From assembly GCF_000002235.5 (NCBI RefSeq), contig NW_022145613.1:4576447-4640446 (forward strand): 64,000 bases of DNA. The letters are read 5' to 3'. This document shows, piece after piece, positions 37,438-49,862 of the stretch. Every line of letters begins with the position of its first letter. Position 1 is the first letter of the stretch. The DNA is from Strongylocentrotus purpuratus (taxonomy: Eukaryota > Echinodermata > Echinoidea > Camarodonta > Strongylocentrotidae). The notes beneath the pieces are model-generated. The model saw nothing but the letters and a program-made list of their open reading frames with translations, did no database searches and was not told where the DNA came from. A program made the translations under genes and the position numbers.

Positions 37438-37605
37438 AGTATTAATGACTGCTTTAATATTCAAGAAATATTTGTTTTTATACGCTCTCGGGAAGGTTAC
37501 AATTGGGCTATTCCCCTCGGCACGCCTCGGGCAATAACACAATTATTGTAACCTTCCCTTGAGCGTATAAAAACAACTATTTCTCTCAAAGCAGTCATTA
37601 ATACT
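37438..37605. mobile_element. 168-bp palindromic (hairpin) element
   Basis: The left arm starts AGTATTAATGACTGCTTT and includes TTGTTTTTATACGCTC and GGGAAGGTTACAAT. The right arm is its reverse complement (ATTGTAACCTTCCC, GAGCGTATAAAAACAA, AAAGCAGTCATTAATACT). Arms are about 65 bp with a few mismatches around a short GC-richer centre (CCCCTCGGCACGCCTCGGG). This is the architecture of a small foldback or MITE. No coding capacity; the minus-strand 69-residue frame is a by-product. Confidence 0.8.
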
Positions 37606-38589
37606 ATAATAATATAGTTGGGAGGAATTAAGGAATCGATAGATCATTTTTCCCCAAATGTTATCAATAATGGTCTGGTTTCACTCAAACTTTCAGATTA
37701 TCTTTAATTGTACATTTTATCATTGAAGACGTCATACCTTAGCACCATTTTCTCTCATCTGAACAATGTTACCAAATCCCTTTAAGCTATCACTACACAA
37801 AATATAATTAATATTTACCATGAAATAAAATTGAAGGTGACAGAGTATGTGGAGTAACGTACAAAACTATCAAAGTAGGGTATGTATTTTTAAGTAGTTA
37901 TGAATTCCTTTATAATGAGGGCTGCCAGTCTTATGCCCCTTTGCATTGCTTTATGTAAATGCCCAATATTTTGTAAAACATATTTTTTTATCATTTTCTG
38001 CATTTCCCTTCTTCAAATTACATTCTCGTGGGTGTATTGACTTCTTAATTCCATTGTGTGTAGTTTCGGTGCACATTAACCTAGATTTACCTCACCTTCA
38101 CGACTACAGTCAGCTTGAAGGCGTATAATCGGCGTTATGAGTGATCAGTGGGTGTTACCGTGGCTTGAGGCAAGTGTTAAAGTGCTTGAGAAGGACATAA
38201 CTTCAAACACGTGGGACTACAGCGAATGTATGTTTTGATAGATAGGCTTACCAGACAGGACATGGACACCTGGTTTTTACAACATCGATCTTCCCTGGGC
38301 TATTATCAAATAACAACCATCTTACAAGATATATTAGGTTTGCATTTTCAAATAGACTCTATATAGGCACGTTTTCTTTTAATGTTTTACAATCCAAGAA
38401 AATATGGAATTATTGCAATCACGCTTTATAGTAAAACGTGCTTTGCTTACTTAACTAAAACGATAAGAAGACTTTGATATACATGTACTTACAGTCGAGT
38501 ATTCTGCATGACCTACGATATTTGCTTTAAAAAAAACCTTTATTTGGGGGATTTATTTCAGTTTTCTTTCATTTGAAGTTATTCATTCA
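37606..38589. other. Non-coding stretch
   Basis: Near 37765-37783 the sequence GTTACCAAATCCCTTTAAG looks like a right end of the TTAAAGGGATT... type (compare 6248 and 10138), but no matching left end is found. Otherwise nothing recognised. Confidence 0.45.
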
Positions 38590-38835
38590 CATGATTGAGT
38601 CATCTGACTGTAGATCACATGGTTCGCGGTTCGAATCCCGCCGCGACACTTATGTCCTTTAGCAAGACATTAATCTTTATTTGCCACTCTCTACCCAGGT
38701 GATGTTAGTGAGTGGTAGGAAGACATTCATTGAGTGCTGTAGCGCCTTAATATGACAACTCAGCTACAGCCTGGTAATACATAATACATTATATTAAGCG
38801 CAGTAGAGTATATTCATATAGTTGCGCTATAAAAA
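38590..38835 (+). mobile_element. tRNA-Tyr-like SINE
   Basis: TCTGACTGTAGATCAC resembles a tRNA-Tyr anticodon arm (loop CTGTAGA) and is followed by a clean B box, GGTTCGAATCCC. The A-box half is degraded. The body (TTTAGCAAGACATTAAT, TTGCCACTCTCTACCCAG) matches the body of the SINE at 54855 (GGCGAGACATTACTCC, TTTGCCACTCTTTCCCC). The 3' end TAGTTGCGCTATAAAAAATTG runs into ATTATT repeats. Dispersed, tRNA-derived; not a tRNA gene. Confidence 0.75.
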
Positions 38836-40430
38836 ATTGACCCACTTTTATCATTATTATTTTTCATTAACATCATTTCGTTCTAATAGTCCCTTTTATT
38901 TCATCCATGTTAAAGATGTTGTCCGTAATGATTGTCACGGACCATGTGTAGTCATCATGTTCATTCACTGACTGTTAAGACACAAGCCCACATAATTATT
39001 AATTACGCAACCAAGGATGATTGAACCTAATTGCCTTCACGATACATGCAATGGATGTTTGATATTCAAAGCATTAAATCATTACTAAATGTACGCGGTG
39101 GCATCATTAAATATGTTAAAAATGGGGATATGAGCATTAATCATACTTGACTTTAAACTGGTTATTTACACATGATAATTATTTTGACAAATGTGCCAGC
39201 GTGTTTCGCCTCAACCTAAGCTGCCATCGGAGTTTACTGTAGAAGCTATTGCTAAAACCAAAGTGATGGAATTCAAGAGGGAATTCAAAAGATTTTTTTT
39301 TAAATCTCATCCTAATAATATTAAATTCAATTGTACAGATATTTGTCAAGAGGAAATTAGTTAATGCCATTAACATATTAATGAAAGCCTTCTATTAATG
39401 AATTACGTCGTGTAGTTCATGTAATCAATCACAACTTATTATATCTTAACATAAATTTTGGTAAAAGATACGATTCTCTGCCTCCTTTTAGTTACACTTC
39501 TTTGTCACGGCTTCTAAGTATTTATCCCTCAAATAAAATCAAACATGTTTCTCACTTGACGCTTCTCATGTTCAAGTATTTGGATATCCTCCACCTTATA
39601 TGTATCTGTTAGAAACTGTGCACCCACGGAAAGTACTGTCGGTCACTCATTTTTGAAAAAAAAATTTTAGTCTGAAACTCAATAGCAAGCTCAAGACGTT
39701 ATAATGGGTTGTAAAATCAACGTTGTTTAGTCATTTTTTATCCAAGACCTTATTATGTGTATTAAAGTATTTGTTGGATATTATTACACGAAACGCGGAG
39801 GGTTATCTAAATGGATATCAAAATGGCGTACGTCTGGGAAAGATATTATAGATATCATAGTCGAATGCTAATCCGTTTTCCAAGTTAAAGTGCCTGTGAC
39901 CATAATGCATAATGCAAGCAAAGACGTGGTTTTCTTACGTTTCATATACAATATATCATGATATGTGGTTAGTGTAATGTACACTCCTGATTTTGATAGC
40001 ATGAGGACAATGTAGGCGGGCCCAAGGGTGCATATGCCACGAAGCAAATCTTCCATACTTTGATGCACTCTGCACTTAGAAATGGTGCTTGTCAAAGCTC
40101 TATTAGCTTTTGTACTTTTCTTATATTCATCTCTTTTTCTCTTATAATATGTCATAGATATTATAGAAAATATAACTCCGGAAAAGGGTGATTGTTCTTC
40201 TTTTCTCATGATCCGTCAATACAACAGTTTGATAAAAAAGAGCAACTTTTATTTTCAATTTCATCTGATTCATCTTGCAATGACCATACAAGCGGAGAGA
40301 AATTCATTTGCTCGATATAAAATATGTGAATAAACAAAACGTTGCAGCATTAGTAACTAAATGATGATGTTTTGTGGGTCGATCCTGTCGAGAACACTTT
40401 TCAAAATATATTTCCCCCCAACTCTTCATC

Positions 40431-40449
40431 TCCCCCCCCCCCCTCCCTC

Positions 40450-40508
<59 letters not shown>

Positions 40509-40520
40509 CGCTCTCTCTTC
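40431..40520 (+). repeat. Poly-C then (CT)n
   Basis: A 12-C run followed by about 75 bp of CT with CCCT and CGCT interruptions. Five frames on both strands cross it; all are artefacts. Confidence 0.95.
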
Positions 40521-41036
40521 CTCTGCCATTTTGTCTTTCTCACTTCCATCAAGCATAGGCCTCCGTGCTAAAAAGCAGATGATACCTACAGCATTTACTC
40601 CAAATGCATTAATATCCACTAATAACATTTTGAGAGTGGGTCTCCTTTTTCTTCTCTAATTTGTGTATGTTCACCTCCTTCTTCTCATTCTTTACACACG
40701 TTCCAGTCTTGTTAATTCTCTCTAGTACTTTCGAATGCACTTACATGTACATGCATATTTACATGAATCCAGAGGAACAGATAAACCAACCGAATGATCT
40801 GAAAAGACAAACGAGGCGTGATACTTCCATAATTTGTATCGCTGCTAGATAAATTTCCAAGCAATTTGCTTTAATGCTATACTTGTATAATAAAGACACT
40901 CAAACTCAGACGATCCGTTGCTAGGTAACCGAATTCTATTAGACTTGCCTAAGTTCTGGGGCTGACGTCACGGCCAGTTACGTGGGCTATACAATACCCT
41001 GGGCTCATTATCACTTAAAGTTTCGTTTGTTCGTTA

Positions 41037-41059
41037 GAGAGAGAGAGAGAGAGAGAGAA
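41037..41059. repeat. (GA)n microsatellite
   Basis: Short GA run. Confidence 0.92.
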
Positions 41060-41117
41060 CATTTTGGGTACATACACCCTCATCGTCGTCACTCCTGCTT
41101 TTTTCTCCCTCACCCTG

Positions 41118-41191
41118 TCTCTCTCTCTCTCTGTCTCTCTGTCTCACACACACACCACACACACACTCTCTCTCTCTCTTACTCTCTCCTC
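41118..41191 (+). repeat. (CT)n-(CA)n-(CT)n microsatellite
   Basis: CT with GTCT interruptions, then CA repeats, then CT. Confidence 0.93.
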
Positions 41192-41599
41192 TAACGAACA
41201 AACAAAAACTTTAAGTGCTCTCTCACTTTCAATTCATATATTGTATCATATCTTTCATCTCTTTTTCTTTTAAATATCGCAGGTTTGACCCTTTTCTTCG
41301 CATCTTTATATCGATCAAGGTTTCACCGTAGCCATTCTCTTTCAGTGCTGAGATATAATTCTAATAGTCAGTTGAGATAGAGGAAATGAACATTAGAGAA
41401 GACATTTGCCGCGAGTGAAACCGTCATCCATGCATTTGTCAAATTATTCAAGATTGCAGGCTATTTCCACTTCATTTCTTATTACATGAGAGTCTAAACA
41501 GAATACGAGAAATGAAGCAAATCGGGTGGGTTTGAAAATAGGCGTGCTCGCAAATTCCCCTCAAAGTCACGACATTCAACATTGTATTCATTTTTGCGC

Positions 41600-41625
41600 G
41601 CTCTCTCTCTCTCTCTCTCTCTCTG
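41600..41625 (+). repeat. (CT)n microsatellite
   Basis: Uninterrupted CT run preceded by GCGCG. Confidence 0.95.
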
Positions 41626-42825
41626 CCCATCTTTTGGTTTCCTCCTCTCTTTCTAAAAATAAGAATGTAAATAACGTTACTCTACACTGAGCATTGGAAT
41701 AACTAAAAGGCATAATTCTCCTGACATTTCCATGTATTTACCTTTCTAATCTTACCTTAGCATTACTGTAATCCAAGACTACGCATTGAAGGCTGCCAGT
41801 ATAATTGGAGGGTGAATTTGACTTGTGTTGAAATTCTCTCAGACATAGAGGGGAAATTGTTTATTTAGTGCATAACATATGCAATCGGAGATTCGGCATG
41901 TATCCATCGACAACAGTTGTCAAGACGACTGACTCAGTGCAAAGTTTGCCAAATAAGTCTCTCCCGCCATAAGAAACAAGCAGACACGCAAAGATCCGCC
42001 ATTTTGTCTTGGTTCACAGTAGAAGCAACGAAATGACAAAGGATTACAGGTCGTCGCAAACGATATGATGACCACCTTATTACTTGGTTCATCCGCCATT
42101 TCGATGGGACTGGGAATGGTCGAACGCACCCGTCAGTCCAGCACGAATCGTATTCAAGTATTCATAAATTCCTGAATTTCCTGACATCACACCATATAGT
42201 TTACCATATTCATGCTCTAAATGAGAATCATGGATGCGTGCAAAAAGGAAAAATGAAGGGTAATACTTGAAAAAAAAACGCTTAGCTGTTACTTGAAAGG
42301 GTAGATCTATTTACTAATTTTATTCATGCGTCTTGAACAAAAGGTTTCCTGGACAACTCCAAAGCTTGCCAGAAACTTGCCAGCAACAGCTACACTGTAA
42401 TGTATGCAAAGTGGATTTCATCTAAAGAGATGTTCATGATTTACATTAGATTTAGGGCCGCTGCTGGAATAAGAATTCCGGTCACATTCACCTGTTAGAG
42501 GTATTGAATTTCAAAAGGCTGCATAGGCCTACTTTATTTTTTTCCCCAGGTAAAGCAGGTCTCTTTTTCAAAGCAGATCTTTTGGCTCTAAAAAGATTAC
42601 CTTTTTAAAAATAGATATAAAACGTAATAAATATATCATCAGTACCTTTTAAAGAACAAACTTAACAGTGTTTAATTTACAGAATGATACGAGCTTTAAC
42701 TTCTAAGAGATACTATCGATCAAAAGAGTAATTTACTTATTTGCTTTTTTTTTAAAAAACATTTTCTATCATTTACTGGTGGCTAATACCTAATCGATTA
42801 TATTTTTTAAATTGACTTCAGGAAA

Positions 42826-43011
42826 GCTTACCCCCCCCCCCCCCACTGAGCGACTTTTCGGCTGGCTGAGTCGTTGCGATTTTTTTTTTACTCCAAAAAA
42901 AAAAAAAAAGTGTCCGCTTACCCCCCCCCCCCCCCCCACTTAACGGCTCTTCGGCTGGCTGAGTCGTTGCGATTTTGTTTGGATTCCAAAAAAAAAAAAC
43001 AGTGTCCGCTT

Positions 43012-43049
<38 letters not shown>

Positions 43050-43152
43050 ACTGAGCGACTTTTCGGCCGGCGCGATTTTAAATTTTTCGAGAGCAAAATA
43101 TTTTGGGCCCGATTTTAAACCCCCCCTTGAAAAAATCCTGCGTACGCCCCTG
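42826..43152. repeat. Tandem ~90-bp units with poly-C and poly-A, ending in a 37-C run
   Basis: GCTTA plus a poly-C run starts at 42826, 42916 and 43008, giving unit spacings of 90 and 92 bp. Each unit continues CGACTTTTCGG or CGGCTCTTCGG, CTGGCTGAGTCGTTGCGATT, then a poly-A run and GTGTCCGCTTA. The C runs grow from left to right (14, 17, 37); the last is uninterrupted at 43013-43049. The third unit changes after TTTTCGGC into CGGCGCGATTTTAAATTTT...GCGTACGCCCCTGATT, which looks like the end of a dispersed element. The 99- and 109-residue frames are artefacts. Confidence 0.88.
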
Positions 43153-43657
43153 ATTTCAGTTAATAACCTGTAATGACATAGTGTAGGCAGCGGGTATAAG
43201 TCAAATGGATTTAAGTCAAAAAGTTTGTATGTTAATGGGATAATCAAAGTTAGTGATTGGAGCGTTTACGTAGGAACCCAATTTTAGGCGTAATATCTAA
43301 TTTTATGCATTTAAGGGTCACATTACATTATTGTAATAGGATCAATTAAAGAACAGCAGGGATCGCTTCTACTATATATTCCCATGATATCAGGTTTAAT
43401 ATCTTATCTGCATAATTACATAACCTTTTGTATAATAAGTTTCTTTAAAAAAAAATCAAAGTTCTTGCATAACGAAGGAAAATGAGATGATAGGCAATGG
43501 ATTTCATGAGGGTGGGTTGGCACCTATCTTAATGTGTATGAATGCGAATGAATAGATGAGGCAGGATATGACAGGATATAATCTTATTTTCCTTCCTCTC
43601 TCCTTTTCCTGGGTTTCTTCCTCTGCCTCTCTCAGTTTTTTCCTCTTCCCCCCCTTT

Positions 43658-43660
<3 letters not shown>

Positions 43661-43690
<30 letters not shown>
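43661..43690 (+). repeat. (CT)n microsatellite
   Basis: CT run preceded by C7-T8. Confidence 0.94.
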
Positions 43691-43693
<3 letters not shown>

Positions 43694-46261
43694 CTTTTCG
43701 CCATTAACAATTATTGAGGGGCGCAGGCGCACCCCGATATAACCCCGCCCCCGCTACAACTTGTAGGTGTAGGATTGCAGGTGTGAAAAGCTCAGCTAAA
43801 TAGATGGATGGGATGGATTTAGCAGAAAAAGGTGGAAAATCGCGCGAGATTTAGTCACCTAATCCTTTTACGGAGTGTTGGTTACGTCCCATGGATATTA
43901 GATCATGCATTAGGTACTGGAGAGAGGTGAACTCGAGTCCCTTAGTTTACTCAAGACAAGCAAGATGTCGCTTATAGTTTCTGACATTCAAGCAGTCGTT
44001 TTGCTTGTAAAGTATTTTGCTTGTAAACCGAGAAATGATTAGGGAAAATAGGAAATGGTCTAATAATACTGCATGTAGATGATTAACGGGTGGGTTTTGA
44101 AGAAGTTTTGAAAAATAGAAAATACATTATTGGATAAAAAGGGATCGGGGGACTCTTTCACTCTCTCTTCACAGGTAACGTAAGAAGTGCAATTTCGATT
44201 TACATTAAGAAGTGAGACTTGATTTTGACGGGAGCAGGAATATATTTGATCCATGAGTCAAGAATTGTTTGGATATGACGCAGGAAACCGCCACGGATTT
44301 ATTTTGTTGTGTTTTGTTTTTATAGTGAGGTAGATGTAGTACTCTTGACATTTGTGTATCTTATAACACAATGTCCGTGTCGCCCAAACTCGGGCAATGG
44401 AAAATCCATTACATATTAAATATGATAAACGTAATAAACATAATATACACGGTGAATAAACGCGAAGGACCTTTGTTGCGCAGTTGCCATTTATATAGAC
44501 GTTGCAGAAGAAAAAACGCCGCGGTAATTACCACTTCAGAATCTAAACGAGCCTTTTTGGAGCACCACACACTTGTATGGTTGATTAGGATTACGGAACG
44601 AACTACAGTAATTATGTGTTTCTGGGGTTCGTGATATCGAATAATGAGTAACATTTTCATTTTGTATTAATACGATAAATCTTCTATCATTCTGAAGGCT
44701 GAGTTAATGATTGAAAACTGAAATAAAACCTCTTTCAGATGTGTCTCGACGGTTGATAGTTGCTAAGAGTTGCGTAGCGTAACGGGGCACTGATGTCAAT
44801 GGGAGGGGACACAGGTCTTAAACAAATAATAGGACAAACCAGCCGGGAAAGGATTTATGAAGGGGTTGTATAACGTTCTTCCCATCTGCCCCCTTACCCC
44901 CGCATTTCGCCATTCGATGGGGGATACGGGGTTCTTCCAAATCAAATGGCGAAAAAAGTAGCTATTTCACTGATTGCCAAAACACTTGGTAAATAATTCT
45001 TGACTTGGATCCATCGCCTGAGACTACATACTGATCGAATCAAACCAAATCAAAAGTCAATGACTACGTCTGTTTGGGTTGCCTAGATGCTAGTTCAGAG
45101 GACATTACACCCCATTGCAAGCAATGATTATTCTTTCTTTTAAAGGATAGGTAATCTACAGAAAGCTCGTAGTATCATTTGCATCTGCGTTTGAAATTTG
45201 CCATCTCGCTCGAAAAGAAAAGAACTTTCCACATGTGTTACCACAGAGACAGTCTGAGCTCAGAGCATTAGGATTTTAAGATTCAGTGAAATATGTATAA
45301 AAGGGCCCTGCCCTTCTTAATTAGGCTTTTGAACAGTGAATAATTATCATAATCATTAAATTCTTCTACATTAGATAATTGGCATTGTTATTTCTTCACT
45401 TTGTTTCTTGTTTCGCCAATTAATTTATATTTACCGGTGAAATTGTTCTTTTAATGCGAGGCAATACTTTTTGATGAATAGTTGCTTCTTTCCCCCCACA
45501 TTTTATCATGCCATTGAAAATTGAAAATATTGAAAAATTATCCAATTAATTAATTTATTTTATATTTTCTCAATTTCTTTCAGCTGGTTTCTATTTTAAT
45601 GAAATTCACAATGTTTCCTATTTCTAGATTAAATTCAATCGTCATTTTGAATATGCAATTTTTGTGTATTTCTGTCATTGTATTTTACCTGGATCTGTTT
45701 TTTCCTCTGTTTGTAATTTTTATATGTTTTATCAATTGTGTAAATTCAGTGACAATTCAACAGTAAAGGTTGCGAGTATTTAATACAATAAATCTTGACT
45801 CAATCTTGAATCTCATAGCATAGCATTAAATTCCAAAATATCCGATCTCTGAGGAGAAAAACAGGATTGTTCAAATATCTACCACAATTTAACTCGTTAC
45901 TTAATAGAAATTTAGAGAGAATTCGGGTATGGATTCATGAAAATAAATAAATTTCGCCCGTAACCAATAAGATGAATTGGTTGACATAGTCACTCGGTCA
46001 CTCAGTAATATAGTGGAAAACCGATGGCAACATAGAGGGTCAATTTGATCAACCATTTTCTAAATTGACCTCAGGTCAATATTAAAACTGATAGAAGGGG
46101 AAAGTAACTCATTCTGTCTGGTGAATGGAGGAAGAATGGGCTCTATTGAATGTGTGTGTGCAACGGGTTTGTTTTTCTCGTCAAATTTCCAAGTGTTTCG
46201 TTCTTGATTACTTCTTTCTTTGTCTAATATTTCTCCCCCCGGAGAGGGGAGAATGGAGAAT

Positions 46262-46338
<77 letters not shown>

Positions 46339-46383
46339 CCTCTCTCTCTCTCTCTCTCCCTTTCTCTCTCTCTCTCTCTCTCG
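46262..46383 (+). repeat. Long (CT)n tract
   Basis: About 120 bp of CT with a few TTCT and CCCC interruptions, the longest CT tract in the window. Confidence 0.96.
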
Positions 46384-47261
46384 TTTGCTTTTCATCCTTC
46401 TATTTCTTACTTCTTGCTGATCTTTATTTTCTTTCTTTGTCCCGCTTGTCTCTTCTCCTCTTCCTCCTCACAAATGCAATAGGAATGAAAGATAACCCAG
46501 GGGAAATTGAGAGATATTTCTTGGAAATTCTAAGATTTAATCTGACTGTTTTCATTCACTTGAAGACTGTACATCCGATATCCTTATGCGAGTCACACCC
46601 ATCATTTAAAATAAAATATAAAAGTTATCCAGTGGCTGCAGCTAAATCCAATAATACAATGGTTGCATTCCATATTTTATCAGAATAGCAAAATAAATAG
46701 CAACAACACAAGTAAGTAGAAACTGTGAATTATTTCTCGTGTTAACGAGGAGAGATTGGACACTTTCGATTGGCAATGGCATGTATCGCTTCTTCCTATA
46801 AAAATATATAGTTCATCCAAGAAATAGCTTAGAACAGTTCTTTATGACTACTTCACGTGACGGGCACGTACACCATTCAATTTATCATTAATCATGCAGA
46901 GGTAAAAAGTGCATGCTTTTTATGAAAAGGGCAATTCTATTTCGAAGAGTTTCTTCTTAGATTTTGAATTGCAATGCATGATATATGATCGTTTCCACCT
47001 CGAATGTTTTATTGGGCCACTCAATTTTAATTCTACGAACATTTTTTTTTATATAGGACTTCAAGGAAAATGTCAATATTAAAAGTACTCTCCTGAAATT
47101 TTTGTTTGCTAATGCGGTCAATGGTCAAATATCATAATCACCTGGATCGCCTGCTCCAATAAACTTAAGTGGGTGTAATAATCCGCTCATTATTATAAGA
47201 CATGCATGTACTTGATTTATCGCCCAGCATGAGAATAATACGCACTTATCTTGGCATATTT

Positions 47262-47460
47262 AAAGGTACTATGCAGTTTGACCGCTGCTGAAACCAAATT
47301 CCCTTTTAATAACTTTTTCAGTTATTATAAAGGCCTACATATATAAGATCCTAGTTACTCTTACTAACCATTCTTGAAATGGCGAACACTTGGTCGGTTT
47401 GCAGTCGGATTAAAGTCGGTTTGGCGGAGTGACTACTGTACAACCATTATAAAGGAGACA
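47262..47460. repeat. Possible partial TTAA-type element
   Basis: TTTAAAGGTACTATGCAGTT shares its first 15 bases with the terminus of the intact element at 50715 (TTTAAAGGTACTATGTCCC). No matching right terminus is found, so this is a fragment or a different family with a similar end. Confidence 0.35.
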
Positions 47461-48276
47461 TGCATATTCAAAAAACATTACATTAACCACTATATTAACT
47501 TATAATTTGATTGACCCCTCCATCCCCACAGCTTCAGAGAAATCCCCTGAAACAATATAGCATTGCAGCAAGTAAACGTCAAAATCAATATGTCAGTAGA
47601 AATGCGAGTATTTCATCGCGAAATGATTATGTGAAGTGTCTTTTCATAATGAATTCACTGCGTACAATGCTCTCTACCTAATGAAATAATGTGATCGATT
47701 CGGCCTTGCAAGTCCTGGGGTTCGGGCATCAGCGATAATTTTGTTTCACTTCAATCTTTAAAGGCAGGTTTTAAAGGAAGATCTCGATGAAATGATAAAG
47801 ACAAAGACGGGAGAGAATGTTAATTGAATTATGAATACATCTATTGTAATCAGCTACACTGCAGGTTTATCAAATAAACGCTATCGTCTAGTGAGTTGCA
47901 ATGGTTTCGTCTTTAATATTTTTGTGTATAAATCGAGTCATCTTTAGCGAAAACAGATTATCTTCAGAAGTGTAAAGAATAGCACATTGATATTTTGCTG
48001 ACATTATTATGTACTCATAAATTCTGCAGATATAAATATTATTTCCTCTATCGTTCTCCCCAAATCCATTCTCATGAGAGCTGAAATACAAGTACATCAA
48101 GTCCCAGGCAACTACTAAAGACGTATTGATTTGATAATGTAGTAAGCACGTATATTAAATCAATACTTTGTATCACACATTTTCCATAAAGGCTTTGCTG
48201 AGAGATGGTGGCACGGGGAACGCGTATATCCCATCCCCTCCAATCAAACACAAAAAAGTGAAAGAGAGAAAAAGGG

Positions 48277-48278
<2 letters not shown>

Positions 48279-48312
<34 letters not shown>
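48279..48312. repeat. (GA)n microsatellite
   Basis: GA repeats of about 28 bp within a purine-rich stretch. Confidence 0.93.
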
Positions 48313-48730
48313 AAGCATTACAGTAATATGATTTTCATTCGCCATGTAAGAGTGCTTATCAAATAGTGAGAAAAGAAACATATATCTTGATAGGATAAAC
48401 CATGAAAGCAGATAATTCCGCTTCTATACAGGGCTCTCAGACACACCACTACAGTTACTGAAAAGACAAGTTTAACTGAAACTAAATTTTAAATAAAGAA
48501 AGAAAACTGCCTTCACACACTTACGCTTGAAAATTGTATAGCTTTGTTGGCAAATCTGGGACAATAGATTGGGTAACCTTGTTTTAAGTTGTTGGGGGAA
48601 GGGAACCTCGATAAAAAAATTGTGAATTCAAAAAATTATAACCTTGTGGCTAAAATTGAAATGGTGAAAATAATATACATTTAAAACGGTCTTGTAGCAC
48701 CCTTGTTCTTATTTGTATTACGACAACCAC

Positions 48731-48771
48731 CCCCTCTCTCCCCTTTCTCTCTTTCTCTCTCTCTCCCTCCA
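48731..48771 (+). repeat. Interrupted (CT)n tract
   Basis: CCCCCTCTCTCC followed by CT with TTT interruptions. Confidence 0.88.
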
Positions 48772-49803
48772 TCTTTAAATCCTCGTTTCTCTTCTTTTTT
48801 CTCACGTATTGCCTTTGCTTCAGTAACAAATGCTCCCTATAGGCCTTGACAACCGTTCTTCATAATCATCATGCATGACTTCTTTTTCATATCACGGCAT
48901 GTTTACAATATTGCGATACAATATCCCTGAAATGAGAAAGCAACATGTAAGCCGATGAGTAAAATGCATTCGTTTCATTCTTTACTAATGAAAGGTTTCG
49001 ACCGATCTTGAAATCAGTGATGTAGAAATCGTCAATCGGTCGTGAAAATCGCTGGAAGCCATACGAACCAATGGGAGTAGAATTAAACTGCAAAATAGCC
49101 TTTTAAGATTTGTATTGTAGAATCCTGCCAAATCAATGTTTTATATGAGGTTCTTAGTGTACTAACACGAATATGTATTATGTATACATGCAACAGTTTA
49201 AACAATTTATTTTGACAATTTCAAGTTGCTTTGACAACTGTGTCAATAAAAGGAATTAGATAGTTAGAGTCCAATACGTTACCAGGTATCACAAAAAAAA
49301 TAGACAAGATTCATATAGAAAGTATAGTTTTTGGTGATATGATTCCAGATAAAGTAGGGTTACCAACTTAATCCAATTATTGGATGTACCTAAATCTCTG
49401 ATCTGGTCGGTAATGTATGAGATCAAAAATCTGGACCTCCCCAATACATGCAGTGGCGTCAAAGTTGACATGTCTCTCTATAGACTAGCATACAAGGAGA
49501 TGTTTGAGATGAGGTAAACACCTTTGTCTTGGATGTCTTTCACCTGCACACCATCCACGCCCAAGGGGACCAGCAACGGTCATGAGCGGAGCAGAGTACA
49601 CTATTTAGATGGTAGACAGATATGTGCGAAAATAATTAAAACAACTAACTTCGATTTGCATGATGTATTTGAAAATGAAATATTAAGCTGAAGGTCTGCA
49701 ATAATGTCATAAGCTAAGATTTGTTTAATATGTGGTATGCACATTTATTTAAAAATCATGTTCAAAACATAACATTTATAGAAGCTCAAAGAGAGGTCAA
49801 AGA

Positions 49804-49862
49804 GAAGAAGAAGAAGAAGAAGAAGAAGAAGAAGAGAAAAAGAAGAAGAAGAGGAAGAGAAA
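49804..49862. repeat. (GAA)n microsatellite
   Basis: About 35 bp of uninterrupted AAG/GAA followed by an interrupted purine stretch. The lysine/arginine frame at 49721-50008 is its translation. Confidence 0.95.

Larger units (their letters stand above)
38836..42825. other. Non-coding stretch
   Basis: Contains simple repeats at 40431, 41037, 41118 and 41600. The minus strand at 41990-42115 holds two AAATGGCGGA-like words, each resembling a translation start, but the following frames show no family features. Nothing else recognised. Confidence 0.55.
43153..47261. other. Non-coding stretch
   Basis: Contains CT tracts at 43661 and 46262. Around 45770-45810 TTTAATACAATAAATCTTGACTC followed by AATCTTGAATC resembles a retrotransposon 3' tail with a short repeat, but no body is recognisable. 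The 187-residue frame at 46125-46688 crosses the CT tract and is not protein-like. Confidence 0.5.

Noticed and set aside
38610..38652. Functional tRNA gene with a clean B box
   Set aside because: The A-box half is degraded and the body after the B box is shared with the SINE at 54855.
41920..42129. Minus-strand gene start (ATGGCGGA words)
   Set aside because: Two Kozak-like ATGGCGGA words occur, but the downstream frame lacks any recognisable domain or a clear splice donor.
46125..46688. 187-residue open frame
   Set aside because: It is a translation of a 120-bp (CT)n tract with unrelated flanks; composition is Ser/Leu runs and there is no domain or second exon.
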